Source: Planctomycetaceae bacterium (lineage in GTDB: Bacteria; Planctomycetota; Planctomycetia; Planctomycetales; Planctomycetaceae). From it: a stretch of DNA of 64,000 bases. Positions 52,786-61,856 of the stretch are shown piece by piece. The DNA lies in NCBI GenBank assembly GCA_019636285.1, contig JAHBXV010000003.1, positions 1 through 64,000 of the forward strand, read 5' to 3'. Numbering within the stretch: position 1 is the stretch's first letter; every line of letters begins with the position of its first letter. The notes beneath the pieces are model-generated. The model was not told where the DNA came from, did no database searches, and saw only the letters and a program-made list of their open reading frames with translations. Both the position numbers and the translations under genes were made by a program.

Positions 52786-53838
52786 ATGAATGCCACGCCG
52801 CCAGTCCCACCAGATGTCACGAATCGCCGCCAGGCGCGCGGCGCGGGACTCGTCTATGTGCGGCCACAACAGGGAGGCTATCTTCGCAAGCGACGCGGAC
52901 GCGGGTTTTATTACATCACGGCGACTGGGCGTCGCGTTCGTAAAGCGACCCTGCTCGAACGAATCGCGGCCTTGGCTATTCCTCCCGCATGGGAAGCCGT
53001 CTGGATTTGTGCCAACCCCAGGGGACACATCCAGGCCACGGGAATTGATGCTCGGGGACGCAGGCAATACCGATACCATGCGAAATGGCGGACTGTTCGC
53101 GACGCCACAAAATTTGATCGATTACGACTGGTCGCCGCGGCTCTCCCGAAGCTGCGGCGACGAACGCGCCGCGAGCTCAAACGGTTCGGTTACCCTCGGG
53201 AGAAAGTCCTTGCAGCCGTTGTTCGTCTACTGGATCGCGGCGGTTTGCGCATTGGCAATTCCGAATACGCCGAAGCGAATGGATCCTTCGGTCTCACCAC
53301 GCTTCGGAAGCGGCATGTTCATGTTCGCGGTTCGCTGCTGAAGCTTCGATTTCGCGGGAAGTCCGGTATTTATCAGGAGTGCGAGGTCGACGACGAACGA
53401 CTCGCCCGCATCGTGCGGCACTGCTCGGAACTGCCCGGACAGCAACTGTTCGAGTATCGCGACGAAGCAGGCAACACGCGGGGCATCGATTCCGGCGACG
53501 TGAACGCCACGATTCAGGAATGGACCGGGACGTCATTGACCGCCAAGGACTTCCGAACGTGGCGCGGCACGGTCACGTTTCTAGAAGCTCTGATGACCGC
53601 TTCAGAAGCCGATCAACCCACTTTGAAGAGGCTTCTCGAGACGGTAGCCGCCGCGCTCGGCAATACGCCGGCCATCTGTCGCAAGCACTATGTCCACCCG
53701 TGGCTTATCGAACAATACCTGGCCGGCGACCTGATGGACACCCTGACGAAACAACGTGACTTGTCCGGACACCGCGAGCTGACTCGAGACGAAAAACTTC
53801 TGTTGTCGCTACTTCCCGGGATTCGTAAAGGCACGTGA
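52786..53838 (+). CDS. DNA topoisomerase IB
   Basis: 350 residues, a poxvirus-like bacterial type IB topoisomerase: N-terminal domain (GFYYITATGRRV, IPPAWEAVWIC), catalytic Arg/Lys regions (LRIGNSEYAEANGSFGLTTL, LRFRGKSG) and the nucleophile Tyr302 in CRKHYVHP. It relaxes both positive and negative supercoils by single-strand breaks. Starts 38 nt after the SDR gene, likely the same transcript; bacterial TopIB genes are often in such stress clusters. Confidence 0.94.
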   Translation: MNATPPVPPDVTNRRQARGAGLVYVRPQQGGYLRKRRGRGFYYITATGRRVRKATLLERIAALAIPPAWEAVWICANPRGHIQATGIDARGRRQYRYHAKWRTVRDATKFDRLRLVAAALPKLRRRTRRELKRFGYPREKVLAAVVRLLDRGGLRIGNSEYAEANGSFGLTTLRKRHVHVRGSLLKLRFRGKSGIYQECEVDDERLARIVRHCSELPGQQLFEYRDEAGNTRGIDSGDVNATIQEWTGTSLTAKDFRTWRGTVTFLEALMTASEADQPTLKRLLETVAAALGNTPAICRKHYVHPWLIEQYLAGDLMDTLTKQRDLSGHRELTRDEKLLLSLLPGIRKGT

Positions 53839-53948
53839 CCACGTATGGACGGGCCGATCGCACCCGGAATGCATTCGCTGATGTAACTCGGCAAGCCGTA
53901 TGGCACATTGACCGTGAACCTGTTGCCTCACTTGCAAAGGAACCTCCC

Positions 53949-54473
53949 ATGGCTGATTTGACCCCACTCATTGCAGGCAGCGTGGCTGGATGCCTAGCGA
54001 CTCTGCCCATGACTTTGGCCATGGAAGCCATGCATCGCCAACTGCCGCCCGAAGAGCAGTACCCCTTACCGCCACGGGAAATCACCGACGAGCTGGCTCG
54101 CGATGTCGGTGTCGATTCCGCTTTGGATGAGCAATCTCGATCGCGGGCCGCTCTGATCGCCCACTTCGCGTTTGGGGCGGCCATGGGAGCACTGTATGGG
54201 GGGCTGGGAAGTCGCCTGCCAGTGCCAGAACCGGCGCGAGGAGCTCTCCTCGGCGTTGGCGTCTGGGCTGGCAATTATCTCGGGCTGTTGCCGTCCGTCG
54301 GCCTCCTGACTCCCGCGACGCAACATCCCGTGCAACGAAGCGCGCTCATGATTTCCGCACATGTGGTTTGGGGCGTGGCCACCGGTCTGCTGCTGCGAGC
54401 CGCGAAGAGCGGTGTCCATTCCCTCGAGGGACGAGGCCCAGATCACATTCACGAGCGATTCGGCCGTACTTAA
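53949..54473 (+). CDS. Small membrane protein, family uncertain
   Basis: 174 residues with about four hydrophobic segments (LIAGSVAGCLATLPMTLAM, HFAFGAAMGALYGGLG, ALLGVGVWAGNYLGLLPSVG, ISAHVVWGVATGLLL). A loop after helix 1 is acidic and Pro-rich (PLPPREITDELARDVG). It recalls DUF1440-like inner-membrane proteins but I am not sure. AAAGGAA precedes the ATG. It lies 110 nt downstream of topoisomerase IB and closes this unit; the IS relic begins 20 nt later. Confidence 0.75.
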   Translation: MADLTPLIAGSVAGCLATLPMTLAMEAMHRQLPPEEQYPLPPREITDELARDVGVDSALDEQSRSRAALIAHFAFGAAMGALYGGLGSRLPVPEPARGALLGVGVWAGNYLGLLPSVGLLTPATQHPVQRSALMISAHVVWGVATGLLLRAAKSGVHSLEGRGPDHIHERFGRT

Positions 54474-54492
54474 AACGCGTCCAAAAAGCCTG

Positions 54493-55145
54493 CTAACGTG
54501 TTAATCGTTTGACCATCAAGTGAAGCATCGCGACGTAGATTAAAGCGGCATCGCTTTCTGGCGTGCGCTCGTAAGACTTCGACAGTCTCCGCGAACGATT
54601 GATCCAGCTGAAGGTTCGTTCGACGATCCACCGTTTCGGCTGGATTTCGAAGCGGCAGCGCGGTCGGCGAACGATTTGGACCACCCACAGCCAGCGGACC
54701 AGCGCCCACGAGACCAGGGCTGCGTAGGCCCCGTCGACCCAAATGACTTTGGGAAAGCGAACGTGACGCCGCCGCAGTTCCAGCACCAATCGGCCGCCGT
54801 CGCGGTCCTGGACGTCCGCGGGCGTGATGACCAGCGCCCAGATGAGTCCCAGCGTGTCAGTCGCGATGTGTCGTTTGCGGCCGGTGATTTTTTTCCCCGC
54901 GTCGCAACCGCGAGGTGCGCCTTGTTCGGTTGATTTCACGCTTCGGCTGTCGACGAACGCGGCCGAGGGCTTGGGGGGGCCGCCTGCTGACGGACTTTCG
55001 TCCGCAGGGTCGCGTGAATCCGCTCCCATGTTCGATCGCGCTGCCAGATTCGAAAGTCATAAAACACAATGCGATAGGGCGGGAGATCGTGCGGCATCGC
55101 CCGCCACCCGCCGCCGTTGCGGGTCACGTAGAAAATGGCCTCCTC
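54493..55145 (-). pseudogene. 5'-truncated IS5-type transposase with frameshift
   Basis: Reading on the minus strand: a fragment from about 55145 carrying AIFYVTRNGGGWRAMPHDLPP and YDFRIWQRDRTWERIH, which is the middle of an OrfA. Then the OrfB frame to 54493 has VDSRSVKSTEQGAPRG, DAGKKITGRKRHIATDTLG and the DDE-type end KRWIVERTFSWINRSRRLSKSYER. OrfB is in the -1 frame relative to OrfA, and both frames pass through a run of seven C (54973-54979 as G on the plus strand), a typical slippage site. A TGA lies directly before AIFYV, so the first about 45 codons and the left end are missing: the element is a relic. Confidence 0.85.
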
Positions 55146-55600
55146 TCAATTTCGTGATCGTGAAGAACCGCATGGTGCCGTGGATAACCGAGGAGGTTGC
55201 CGAGATCGGCTGGAAAAATTGATGAAATCAGCTCTGCCGAGCTTAGACGGCATTCGTGCGGGAACCCGAAAAGCGTCTGGCTGTTGCCACCTGATATCAT
55301 CCGGATGTACTCGGGGGCCGGGCGTCGTGGGGCTGCGGTGGCGACGCCGTCGAAGTTGCCCGGTGAACCGTGGCGGTCGCGAGCGGAACAAGGTGGGCTG
55401 AATATCGGTTTGTCAAGTCACCGCAATCATCAAAGTTCTCCTATTTGACCCCGTTCACTTGTCCGGACGAGTCCGACATCCGTACGGTCTTTGCGGGTTG
55501 GCGGGCCAGTCGGCTTGCCCGGATGTGGCTGTCCAGTCGCCGCGAGCCGCGGACCGTGACTGCCAGCATCTGAAAAAGGAGTCCTGGTAAGGAGAACGGA
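55146..55600. other. Gene-free stretch next to the IS relic
   Basis: About 450 bases between the IS relic and the CAP-domain gene, with only short unrelated frames. No inverted repeat matching the right end of the relic was found. It probably includes the promoter of the next gene. Confidence 0.5.
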
Positions 55601-56038
55601 ATGCTCAGATCGGCCGTGATGATTGTCTTGCTGTCAGCGACGGCGACCTCAACCTGGGCCGCAACGGAAGTGGCCCCCGACGCGGCGGTGAAGCCATCAG
55701 ACCACGACTGGCTGCTCAAACACCCGACGATTGAACGCTTGGTCGCGCTCACGAACGAACACCGGGCTCGCATGGGACGCCCCCCGGTGCGGATTAATGC
55801 CGACATGTGCCTGGCGGCGCAGCGTCACGCGGTCTGGATGGCCAACACCGGCTGGTTCCAGCACAGCGGATTGCCGTTCGGCGAGATCATTTTCGCCGGT
55901 CCCCAGTCGGCCGAGCACGCGATCCAGGGCTGGATCTACTCTCCCGCGCACCATGGCATCATGCTCAGCGGGAGCGAAGTTGGCTTTGGGTTCATGATTC
56001 GGAACGGCGCTCCCTACTGGGTGGGCGTTTTCCGTTAA
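55601..56038 (+). CDS. Secreted CAP (SCP/PR1)-domain protein
   Basis: 145 residues: a signal peptide (MLRSAVMIVLLSATATSTW) and a compact CAP domain with RLVALTNEHRARMG, LAAQRHAVWMANTG, EIIFAGPQSAEHAIQGWIYSPAHHGIML and WVGVF (shown in parts). The His and Glu positions of the CAP cavity are present. AAGGAGAACGGA precedes the ATG. Extracellular; role unknown, often binding or protease-like. Confidence 0.88.
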   Translation: MLRSAVMIVLLSATATSTWAATEVAPDAAVKPSDHDWLLKHPTIERLVALTNEHRARMGRPPVRINADMCLAAQRHAVWMANTGWFQHSGLPFGEIIFAGPQSAEHAIQGWIYSPAHHGIMLSGSEVGFGFMIRNGAPYWVGVFR

Positions 56039-56272
56039 ACGGTGACTGACGCACTTGCCGATTCTCGCGGGAATGGCGAGTCGCGACATGATTGACGCCG
56101 GGTCGCGCGGACGGGGAGGAGCCCGCCGCGCGGCCCGGTTGCTTTTACGGCCTCTTTCGGGGGCGTCGCCGAGTCGGGATTTTGCTTCCCCGGTGGCGGA
56201 CGCTCGCCGACCGGTCGGCATTGTGCGATGATGTCGGAAACTCGCCGACCGGACAGATGCGAGGGCTCGACC

Positions 56273-57202
56273 GTGACCGACATCCTGATCGTTGACGATT
56301 CCGCGACCGACCGCGCGCTGGCCGGAGGGCTTTTGCGGCAGGAGGGCCATTTCGAGGTCCGGTATGCCAGCGGGGCTCATGAGGCGCTGCGCGAGATCGA
56401 CCAGCGCTGCCCCGATGTCGTGCTGACCGATCTGAACATGCCCGATCTTGACGGGTTGGAGCTTCTGAAGGCGATTCACAAACGCCACCCCGATCTTCCC
56501 GTCATACTGATGACCGGCCGCGGCAGCGAATGGACCGCGGTGCAGGCCCTGAGAACTGGGGCCGCCAGCTATGTCCCGAAAGATTCTCTGGCCCAGTTGC
56601 TGGTGGAAACGGTCGTGCGGGTGCAGGTTCTGGCGCGTCAGAATCAGGCACAGGTCCGTCTGATGAGCTGCGTGAGACGGAAGGAAGTCCGTTTCGAATT
56701 GCCGAATGATCCGGAAGTGTTGGCGTCGCTTGTCCAGTACCTGCAATCGGCGGTCAGCGGCCTGAGCGCGTGCGGACAGAGCGACCGGGTTCGGTTGGGG
56801 GTCGCCTTGCAGGAAGCGCTGACGAACGCCTGTTTTCACGGAAATCTCGAGGTCAGTTCGTCGCTCAAGGATGGCGACATGCATCGTTATTACGACCTGG
56901 CTCGCGAGCGATCCCGTCAGCCCCCATACATGCACCGAAAAATCGAGGTTCTGGCGAAACTCAATGAAGACGAAATCTACATTCGCATTCGCGATGAAGG
57001 CCCTGGTTTCGATCCACGAGTCATTCCCGACCCGACCGATCTGGAAAATCTGGAGCGTCCCAGTGGTCGCGGGCTGCTCCTCATGCAGACCTTCATGGAC
57101 GAAGTCCATTACAACGACGTCGGGAACGAAGTCGTGATGATCAAGCGTTGCGGCGCGGCTCCGTCAGCGGAAGACCCAGTGCCGGATCGCTCGAACGGTT
57201 GA
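56273..57202 (+). CDS. Receiver plus RsbW-like ATPase regulator
   Basis: 309 residues. Receiver with LIVDDSATDRALAGG, phospho-acceptor Asp in VLTDLNMPD, and Lys in YVPKDSL. The C-terminal half is a GHKL/anti-sigma-type ATPase (ALQEALTNACFHGNLEV, IRDEGPGFDP, PSGRGLLLMQTFMDEV). Such proteins act as phosphorylation-switched serine kinases or anti-sigma factors. GTG at 56273 has GAGGG at good spacing and begins right at the receiver; ATGs at 56228 and 56231 would add about 15 residues. Its last 62 nt overlap the convergent haemoglobin gene. Confidence 0.88.
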   Translation: MTDILIVDDSATDRALAGGLLRQEGHFEVRYASGAHEALREIDQRCPDVVLTDLNMPDLDGLELLKAIHKRHPDLPVILMTGRGSEWTAVQALRTGAASYVPKDSLAQLLVETVVRVQVLARQNQAQVRLMSCVRRKEVRFELPNDPEVLASLVQYLQSAVSGLSACGQSDRVRLGVALQEALTNACFHGNLEVSSSLKDGDMHRYYDLARERSRQPPYMHRKIEVLAKLNEDEIYIRIRDEGPGFDPRVIPDPTDLENLERPSGRGLLLMQTFMDEVHYNDVGNEVVMIKRCGAAPSAEDPVPDRSNG

Positions 57203-57578
57203 TGAGAAACGTCGCGACCGACTCGAGAAATGGCCGCAACACGGCCTCGGCCTCACTCGACCAGCCGGCCGCGGGAAACGCTCCCCGCATCAACTCGACC
57301 CACCGATCGCGAGCGGCGACGTCGATCGCAAACGGCGAATGCCGGCCGCGAAGCATCGGATGTCCGCGGGTTTCGATGTAGCGCGGGGGACCGCCGCAAC
57401 GAAAAATGAGAAAGTCGGCCAATCGTCGCCGGGCACCCTCCAGATCGTTCGGATCATACATCGGACCGAGGATGGGATCGTTCGGGATACTCGCATAGAA
57501 GGCGTCGACGAGCGCGACGAACGGACCGTCGCCGAGATGCTGGTGCAGCGTTTCCACGGTGAGAGGCTTGGCATCCAT
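57141..57578 (-). CDS. Truncated haemoglobin, group II-like
   Basis: 145 residues with the 2/2 globin pattern: VDAFYASIPNDPILGPMY, LADFLIFRCGGPPRYIETRG, and the proximal His in RGHPMLRGRH with FAIDVAARDRWVELM. It binds O2 or NO and probably protects respiration or detoxifies. It overlaps the convergent regulator by 62 nt and lies 20 nt downstream of the EamA gene, in the same direction, so the pair is likely co-transcribed. Confidence 0.9.
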   Translation of the reverse strand: MDAKPLTVETLHQHLGDGPFVALVDAFYASIPNDPILGPMYDPNDLEGARRRLADFLIFRCGGPPRYIETRGHPMLRGRHSPFAIDVAARDRWVELMRGAFPAAGWSSEAEAVLRPFLESVATFLINRSSDPALGLPLTEPRRNA

Positions 57579-57598
57579 GGTTCATCTCTCCGCGGCGA

Positions 57599-58501
57599 TC
57601 AGGGGTCGGTGGCGGCGGCGAGCGACCGCGCGGTTGGCGCGACAATCGGAGCGCGGTTGAACTGCACCAGCGACACCATGGCGATCAGGCCGAACAAGGC
57701 GACAATCTGCAAGGTGGTGACCGTTTCGCCGTCGGCCCAACCCCACATCAGCGCCCCGATGGGAACGACGTTGGTCACCATTCCCGCGAAGAGAGGACCG
57801 TGCGATTGAACCAGCCGGGTGAAAAGATAGGTCGACAACCCGGTCCCCAACAGGCCAAGAGTCGCGGCCGCGGTGACGGCTCCCTGGTACGTGGAGGGTT
57901 CGACCACGGGCCGGGGAGACATCCAGGCGAGCGGTGTCAGAATCACTCCGCCAAGCAGTAGACAGGCCAGGGTCAATTCCATGGACGGAATGGCCCCCAG
58001 CGATCTGCGAATCCAGCTATTCGCGATGGCATAGGCAAATGGAACCGAGATGGTGAGCGCGAAACCGGCCGGCGAAATATGGCGCTGGAGTCCCTCGCCA
58101 GCCAATGCCGCGAGGCACGCCAGCGCGCCCAGCACGCCGACAACCTGTCGCGAAGTCGGCCAGACTCCCAGAATGGGAATCGAAACGAGAATGGTCAGCA
58201 GCGGAGTGAAACCGACCATCATGCCGACAAAGGCGCTCCCCTGGTGTGGAATCATCGCGGGCTGAAGCGAATACGGCCAGACGAACCCCAAGAGCACGAT
58301 GCCCAGCAGCGGCAACCAATGTTCCCGCCGTAGCGTGGGTTGCCGCCGGGCGAGCAGATAGATCAATCCGAGCGCCAGCCCTCCGGTGACCAGTCGCCAC
58401 CAGGCAACGGAAGTCGGAGACATTCCCACGACGGCACGCTTCATCAGGATGAAGCTGCTCCCCCAAATCACGCAGATGATGGCAAAAGAGAGGTGTGCCA
58501 T
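57599..58501 (-). CDS. EamA/DMT-family transporter
   Basis: 300 residues, ten hydrophobic segments in two EamA repeats: IICVIWGSSFILMK, WWRLVTGGLALGLIYLL in the first, SYLFTRL-like TYLFTRLVQSHGPLFAG and LMWGWADGETVTTLQIV in the second. Drug/metabolite exporter type; substrate unknown. 20 nt upstream of the haemoglobin gene. Confidence 0.9.
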   Translation of the reverse strand: MAHLSFAIICVIWGSSFILMKRAVVGMSPTSVAWWRLVTGGLALGLIYLLARRQPTLRREHWLPLLGIVLLGFVWPYSLQPAMIPHQGSAFVGMMVGFTPLLTILVSIPILGVWPTSRQVVGVLGALACLAALAGEGLQRHISPAGFALTISVPFAYAIANSWIRRSLGAIPSMELTLACLLLGGVILTPLAWMSPRPVVEPSTYQGAVTAAATLGLLGTGLSTYLFTRLVQSHGPLFAGMVTNVVPIGALMWGWADGETVTTLQIVALFGLIAMVSLVQFNRAPIVAPTARSLAAATDP

Positions 58502-58700
58502 GGGGTCAAGAATTCAATCGGAAGCGATGTCTGAATCGGGCGGGACCGCAGGAGCGGCAGGTTCGCGGCCGTTGGTGATGACTCTGGTGAGGAGGACAAA
58601 TTCTGGCGGTGGGTTCGCGCTGGGGCGAGTCAATTTGGCAAGTCGGCTACTCGAATCAACCAAATGCAGTTTGATCGGGACCGAGACGATTTCCCGAACG

Positions 58701-59642
58701 TCAAGCCGGGGCGGCAGTGCGCAGGAGGCCCGAACGATAGGCTTCGGCCATGGCCCGGGGGATCTCGGCTTCGGCCAGGACAAGCTTCGCCTGGTTCTCG
58801 ACGGTCAACGCCTTGTTTTCCTGCTCTTCCGCGACGGCACGAGCTCGACGCTCCTCGGCGCGAGCCCGAAAAACACGCACTTCGGCTTCCGCCTGGTCGG
58901 CCTGCAAGCGAGCTCCAACGTTGTCGCCGACATCAATATCGGCGATGTCGATCGAGACGATTTCGTACGCCGTCTGTGCATCGAGCCCTTTGGCGAGCAC
59001 GGCCTTGGCAATGCGCGCCGGATCGGCAAGAACCTCTTTGTGCGACTTCGACGAGCCGATCGCGGAGACAATTCCTTCGCCGACGCGAGCGATGACGGTT
59101 TCCTCGGTCGCTCCGCCGATGAGCTGGGCCAGATTGGTCCGGACGGTGACACGCGCGCGGGCTTTGAGCTGAATCCCGTCCTTGGCGACGCCATCGAGCG
59201 TGTTGCGGCCCTGCTTGGGGTCCGGGCAATCGATCACGCGGGGATCGACGCTGGTGCGAACGGCTTCGAAGACATCACGGCCGGCCAGATCGATCGCCGC
59301 GGCCGTGTTCCAGTCGAGATCAATCCGTGCCCGGTGTGCGGCAATCATCGCGCGGACAACGCGGGAAATATTTCCGCCGGCCAGGAGGTGGGCTTCCAGC
59401 CGCTGAGATGTGACCTCCCGCAGGCCGGCCTGCACCGCCATGACCTTCGCGTCGACGATCGCCGTGGGATTGACCTTTCGCAGCGACATGAACACGAGCG
59501 TGAACGGGCTGACGTGAGCCTTGCTGAAGAACGCCCGCAGCCACAGCTTAAAGTACGCGGCGAAGATCGCGATCATGATGATCGCGATGAGTCCGGCGAA
59601 ACCAATTCCCACGAAAAAGAGCACCTGCAACAGGTCGGACAT
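58701..59642 (-). CDS. floA: Flotillin-like FloA protein
   Basis: 313 residues: one N-terminal hydrophobic hairpin ([28 protein letters not shown], shown as parts [11 protein letters not shown] and [11 protein letters not shown]), an SPFH-like domain ([53 protein letters not shown]) and an Ala/Glu-rich coiled coil ([19 protein letters not shown]). It is a membrane-microdomain scaffold. The ATG at 59642 gives the family N-terminus [11 protein letters not shown]; 32 upstream codons are non-family. Confidence 0.93.
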   Translation of the reverse strand: MSDLLQVLFFVGIGFAGLIAIIMIAIFAAYFKLWLRAFFSKAHVSPFTLVFMSLRKVNPTAIVDAKVMAVQAGLREVTSQRLEAHLLAGGNISRVVRAMIAAHRARIDLDWNTAAAIDLAGRDVFEAVRTSVDPRVIDCPDPKQGRNTLDGVAKDGIQLKARARVTVRTNLAQLIGGATEETVIARVGEGIVSAIGSSKSHKEVLADPARIAKAVLAKGLDAQTAYEIVSIDIADIDVGDNVGARLQADQAEAEVRVFRARAEERRARAVAEEQENKALTVENQAKLVLAEAEIPRAMAEAYRSGLLRTAAPA

Positions 59643-59789
59643 GGTCTTCACTTTCACGGACTTGGACGACGTGTTGAACGTCGATATTGTAGCGCCGTTC
59701 ACCGGCTCTCGCCATCGACTTCCAAAAGGCGAGTCCATTCATTCCCTGGGGATGCCGGCCGCGGTCGGCGTGCCACCTGGAGCCTCTCG

Positions 59790-60260
59790 ATGAGTAGTCC
59801 TGAGACGCGTCTGAAAGCGCTTGACCTTGTTTTGCCGACAGCACCCAAGCCGGGAGGCGTTTATACGCCAGTCGTCGTGGTTGACCGGATCGCGTGGGTT
59901 TCCGGCCATGGCCCCCTCCAGCCAGACGGTTCGATGATTCGCGGCAAAGTGGGCGAGACGCTCACCGAAGAAGAGGCCCATGCCGCCGCGAGAGTCACGG
60001 GGCTGGCCATTCTGGCGACTCTGCGGGACCAGTTGGGCTCGCTCGACCGCGTTGCCCGCGTCGTCAAAGTCCTGGGGATGGTGAATGCCGTCCCGACGTT
60101 TGACGCCCATCCCCGCGTCATCAACGGGTTCAGCAATCTGATGGTCGAGATTTTTGGTGAAGAGTTGGGGCGAGGGGCGCGCAGCGCGGTCGGCATGGGA
60201 TCCCTTCCTGGCAACATCGCGGTGGAAGTTGAAGCGGCCTTCCTGTTGCACGAGGAATAG
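59790..60260 (+). CDS. RidA/YjgF-like protein
   Basis: 156 residues of the YjgF/RidA family, subgroup with the motif VVVVDRIAWVSGHGPLQPDG, then ARVTGLAILATLRDQLG, VVKVLGMVNAVPTF and VGMGSLPGNIAVEVEAAF. The catalytic Arg equivalent in RidA (R105-type, AR/VG) is replaced by ARSAVGMGSLP with a retained Arg. GGAG 7 nt before the ATG sets the start. The frame continues upstream through the floA and EamA genes as antisense shadow. Divergent from floA. Confidence 0.88.
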   Translation: MSSPETRLKALDLVLPTAPKPGGVYTPVVVVDRIAWVSGHGPLQPDGSMIRGKVGETLTEEEAHAAARVTGLAILATLRDQLGSLDRVARVVKVLGMVNAVPTFDAHPRVINGFSNLMVEIFGEELGRGARSAVGMGSLPGNIAVEVEAAFLLHEE

Positions 60261-60623
60261 CGGACGCCCCCAAAATCACGAAAAGTCAATCATGGTTTTC
60301 TGTCGGCCTCCGGTTGCAACTCATTTCTGCAAAAAGGTTTGCAGGTTTTGGCGTGTTGCATTCGTTTGATTCGCAGAGATCGACAGAATCGCTACCAAAA
60401 CAAGGAGTCCGCGAGAAAGCGGTCCTAAGAGTGTATCGGCGAACATCTGAAGCCGGTCGATTGACGATTTCGTGCTAAGAATGAGGTGTCTCGCCGAAGC
60501 GTGGTGCTCGGAGCGAGCGGCAACTTGCTCTTTCCGCTAAGCGGACAAGCGTCCCGCTGCCGTGAACCGGCCCAGGTTCGGCTCGAATCGTCTTTTCCGA
60601 CGGACCAGCGACAGAACCACCCG
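60261..60623. other. Intergenic region with a weak hairpin
   Basis: About 360 bases between two same-strand genes. Its only structure is CTGCAAA (60327-60333) paired with TTTGCAG (60338-60344) across a 4-nt loop, followed by GTTTT; this could be a weak intrinsic terminator of the RidA-like gene. The rest holds nothing that I recognise. Confidence 0.45.
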
Positions 60624-61631
60624 ATGCCTTCCGCCGTCCTTGCTAAACGAAGTGTTCTCGCGGAAGCGCTCTACCGTTCGTCCGCTGACTGGCTCATTGG
60701 TTCGACATGTCGTTGGTCGGGACTCTTGGTCCTCAATTATCACCGAATCGGGACTCCGAACGCTGAATGCGATCCTGATTTGTACAGCGCGAGTCAAGAA
60801 GAGTTTGATCGCCAGATTGACCATTTGAAGCGACATTTCGAGGTGATCGGCGGCGACGAGGTCGCATCGGCCCTTTCGACACGCGGACGCCGGATTCTCG
60901 TCACTTTCGATGATGGCTATCGGGACAACTACCTCGCCGCCTTTCCGGTCCTGAAGCGACACGGTGTCCCGGCGACGTTCTTTCTGGCGACCGGTTATCT
61001 GGATCGTCCCATGGTTCCGTGGTGGGACGAGATCCACATGTTGGTGGCTCGCTCGTCGGGCGGTCTGATTCCCGATTTGGACGGTGGAGATTACGAGTTT
61101 CGCCCGAAAATTGATGACCGCCTCGAGGTCGCGCGTCGCGTGGTTCGCCGTTACAAGCTGATTCCCACCACGGCCACCGGCGAGTACCTCGACAACCTGG
61201 CCCGTGGATTGGGAGTTTCCAGAGTCGCGCCGAGTGAAGCGAGCGACTTATGGATGACGTGGGACATGGTTCGCGAGATGAAAGCTGCCGGCATGAGTTT
61301 CGGCGGCCATAGCGCCAGCCATCCCATCCTGGCCATGTGCACGTTCGAGCGGCAGAAGTGGGAAATTGAGCAGTGTCGCGATCGAATCGCGAGCGAACTG
61401 GGAGAGGCCCCCACGCTCTTTAGCTATCCGGTGGGAGGTCCGAATCGCTTCACGGCGGAAACGACTGAACTGGTCGGGGCGGCCGGATTCCAGTTTGCCT
61501 TCACATTTTCGCGGGGCTGGGTGAACAACCATCTCACCAGCCCCTTGCGACTGTCTCGCGCGGCGGTCGAATCCGAAATCGGTTTCAGCCTGTTCTCGGC
61601 GATGACTTATCTGCCAAACATTTTCTGCTGA
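60624..61631 (+). CDS. Polysaccharide deacetylase (NodB-like)
   Basis: 335 residues: VLNYHRIG, the NodB catalytic motif TFDDGYRDN (from about residue 94), then ATFFLATGYLDRPMVPWW, and the second metal motif GGHSASHPILA. A C-terminal motif LFSYPVGGPNRF completes the family pattern. It deacetylates a surface or exopolysaccharide. No signal peptide is clear from MPSAVLAKRSVLAEALY. The frame is open for 46 codons upstream without family similarity. Confidence 0.92.
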   Translation: MPSAVLAKRSVLAEALYRSSADWLIGSTCRWSGLLVLNYHRIGTPNAECDPDLYSASQEEFDRQIDHLKRHFEVIGGDEVASALSTRGRRILVTFDDGYRDNYLAAFPVLKRHGVPATFFLATGYLDRPMVPWWDEIHMLVARSSGGLIPDLDGGDYEFRPKIDDRLEVARRVVRRYKLIPTTATGEYLDNLARGLGVSRVAPSEASDLWMTWDMVREMKAAGMSFGGHSASHPILAMCTFERQKWEIEQCRDRIASELGEAPTLFSYPVGGPNRFTAETTELVGAAGFQFAFTFSRGWVNNHLTSPLRLSRAAVESEIGFSLFSAMTYLPNIFC

Positions 61632-61856
61632 GTGCTCGCCAGCGTTTTCCCGCGTGGTTGCGAGTCGAGGGGGGCTCTCGGCGGCCACGAAGCGTTGCCT
61701 CGCGCTGCGGCATGGTTGACGAATGCCAGGCGACGACTGCACTTTGGATTGGCGGCGTTTGAACTCCCGGCACGACGGCAGCCATCAACCGGAGTTTGAA
61801 GACGTCATCACGCGGTGCGTTCCCCCACTTTGAGCAAGAACGGAGACTTGCGGGCC

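Noticed and set aside
54474-54492. Sequence after the transposase stop as terminal inverted repeat of the IS
   Set aside because: No matching copy was found near the truncated end, so the ends cannot be defined.
58514-58783. 89-codon minus-strand frame ending beside floA
   Set aside because: It overlaps the floA 3' end in another frame, is Pro/Ser-rich like a shadow, and has no start signal.
58386-59789. Long plus-strand frame running into the RidA-like gene as one 624-codon protein
   Set aside because: Its first 468 codons lie antisense to the EamA and floA genes and carry no domain; RidA similarity starts at 59790.
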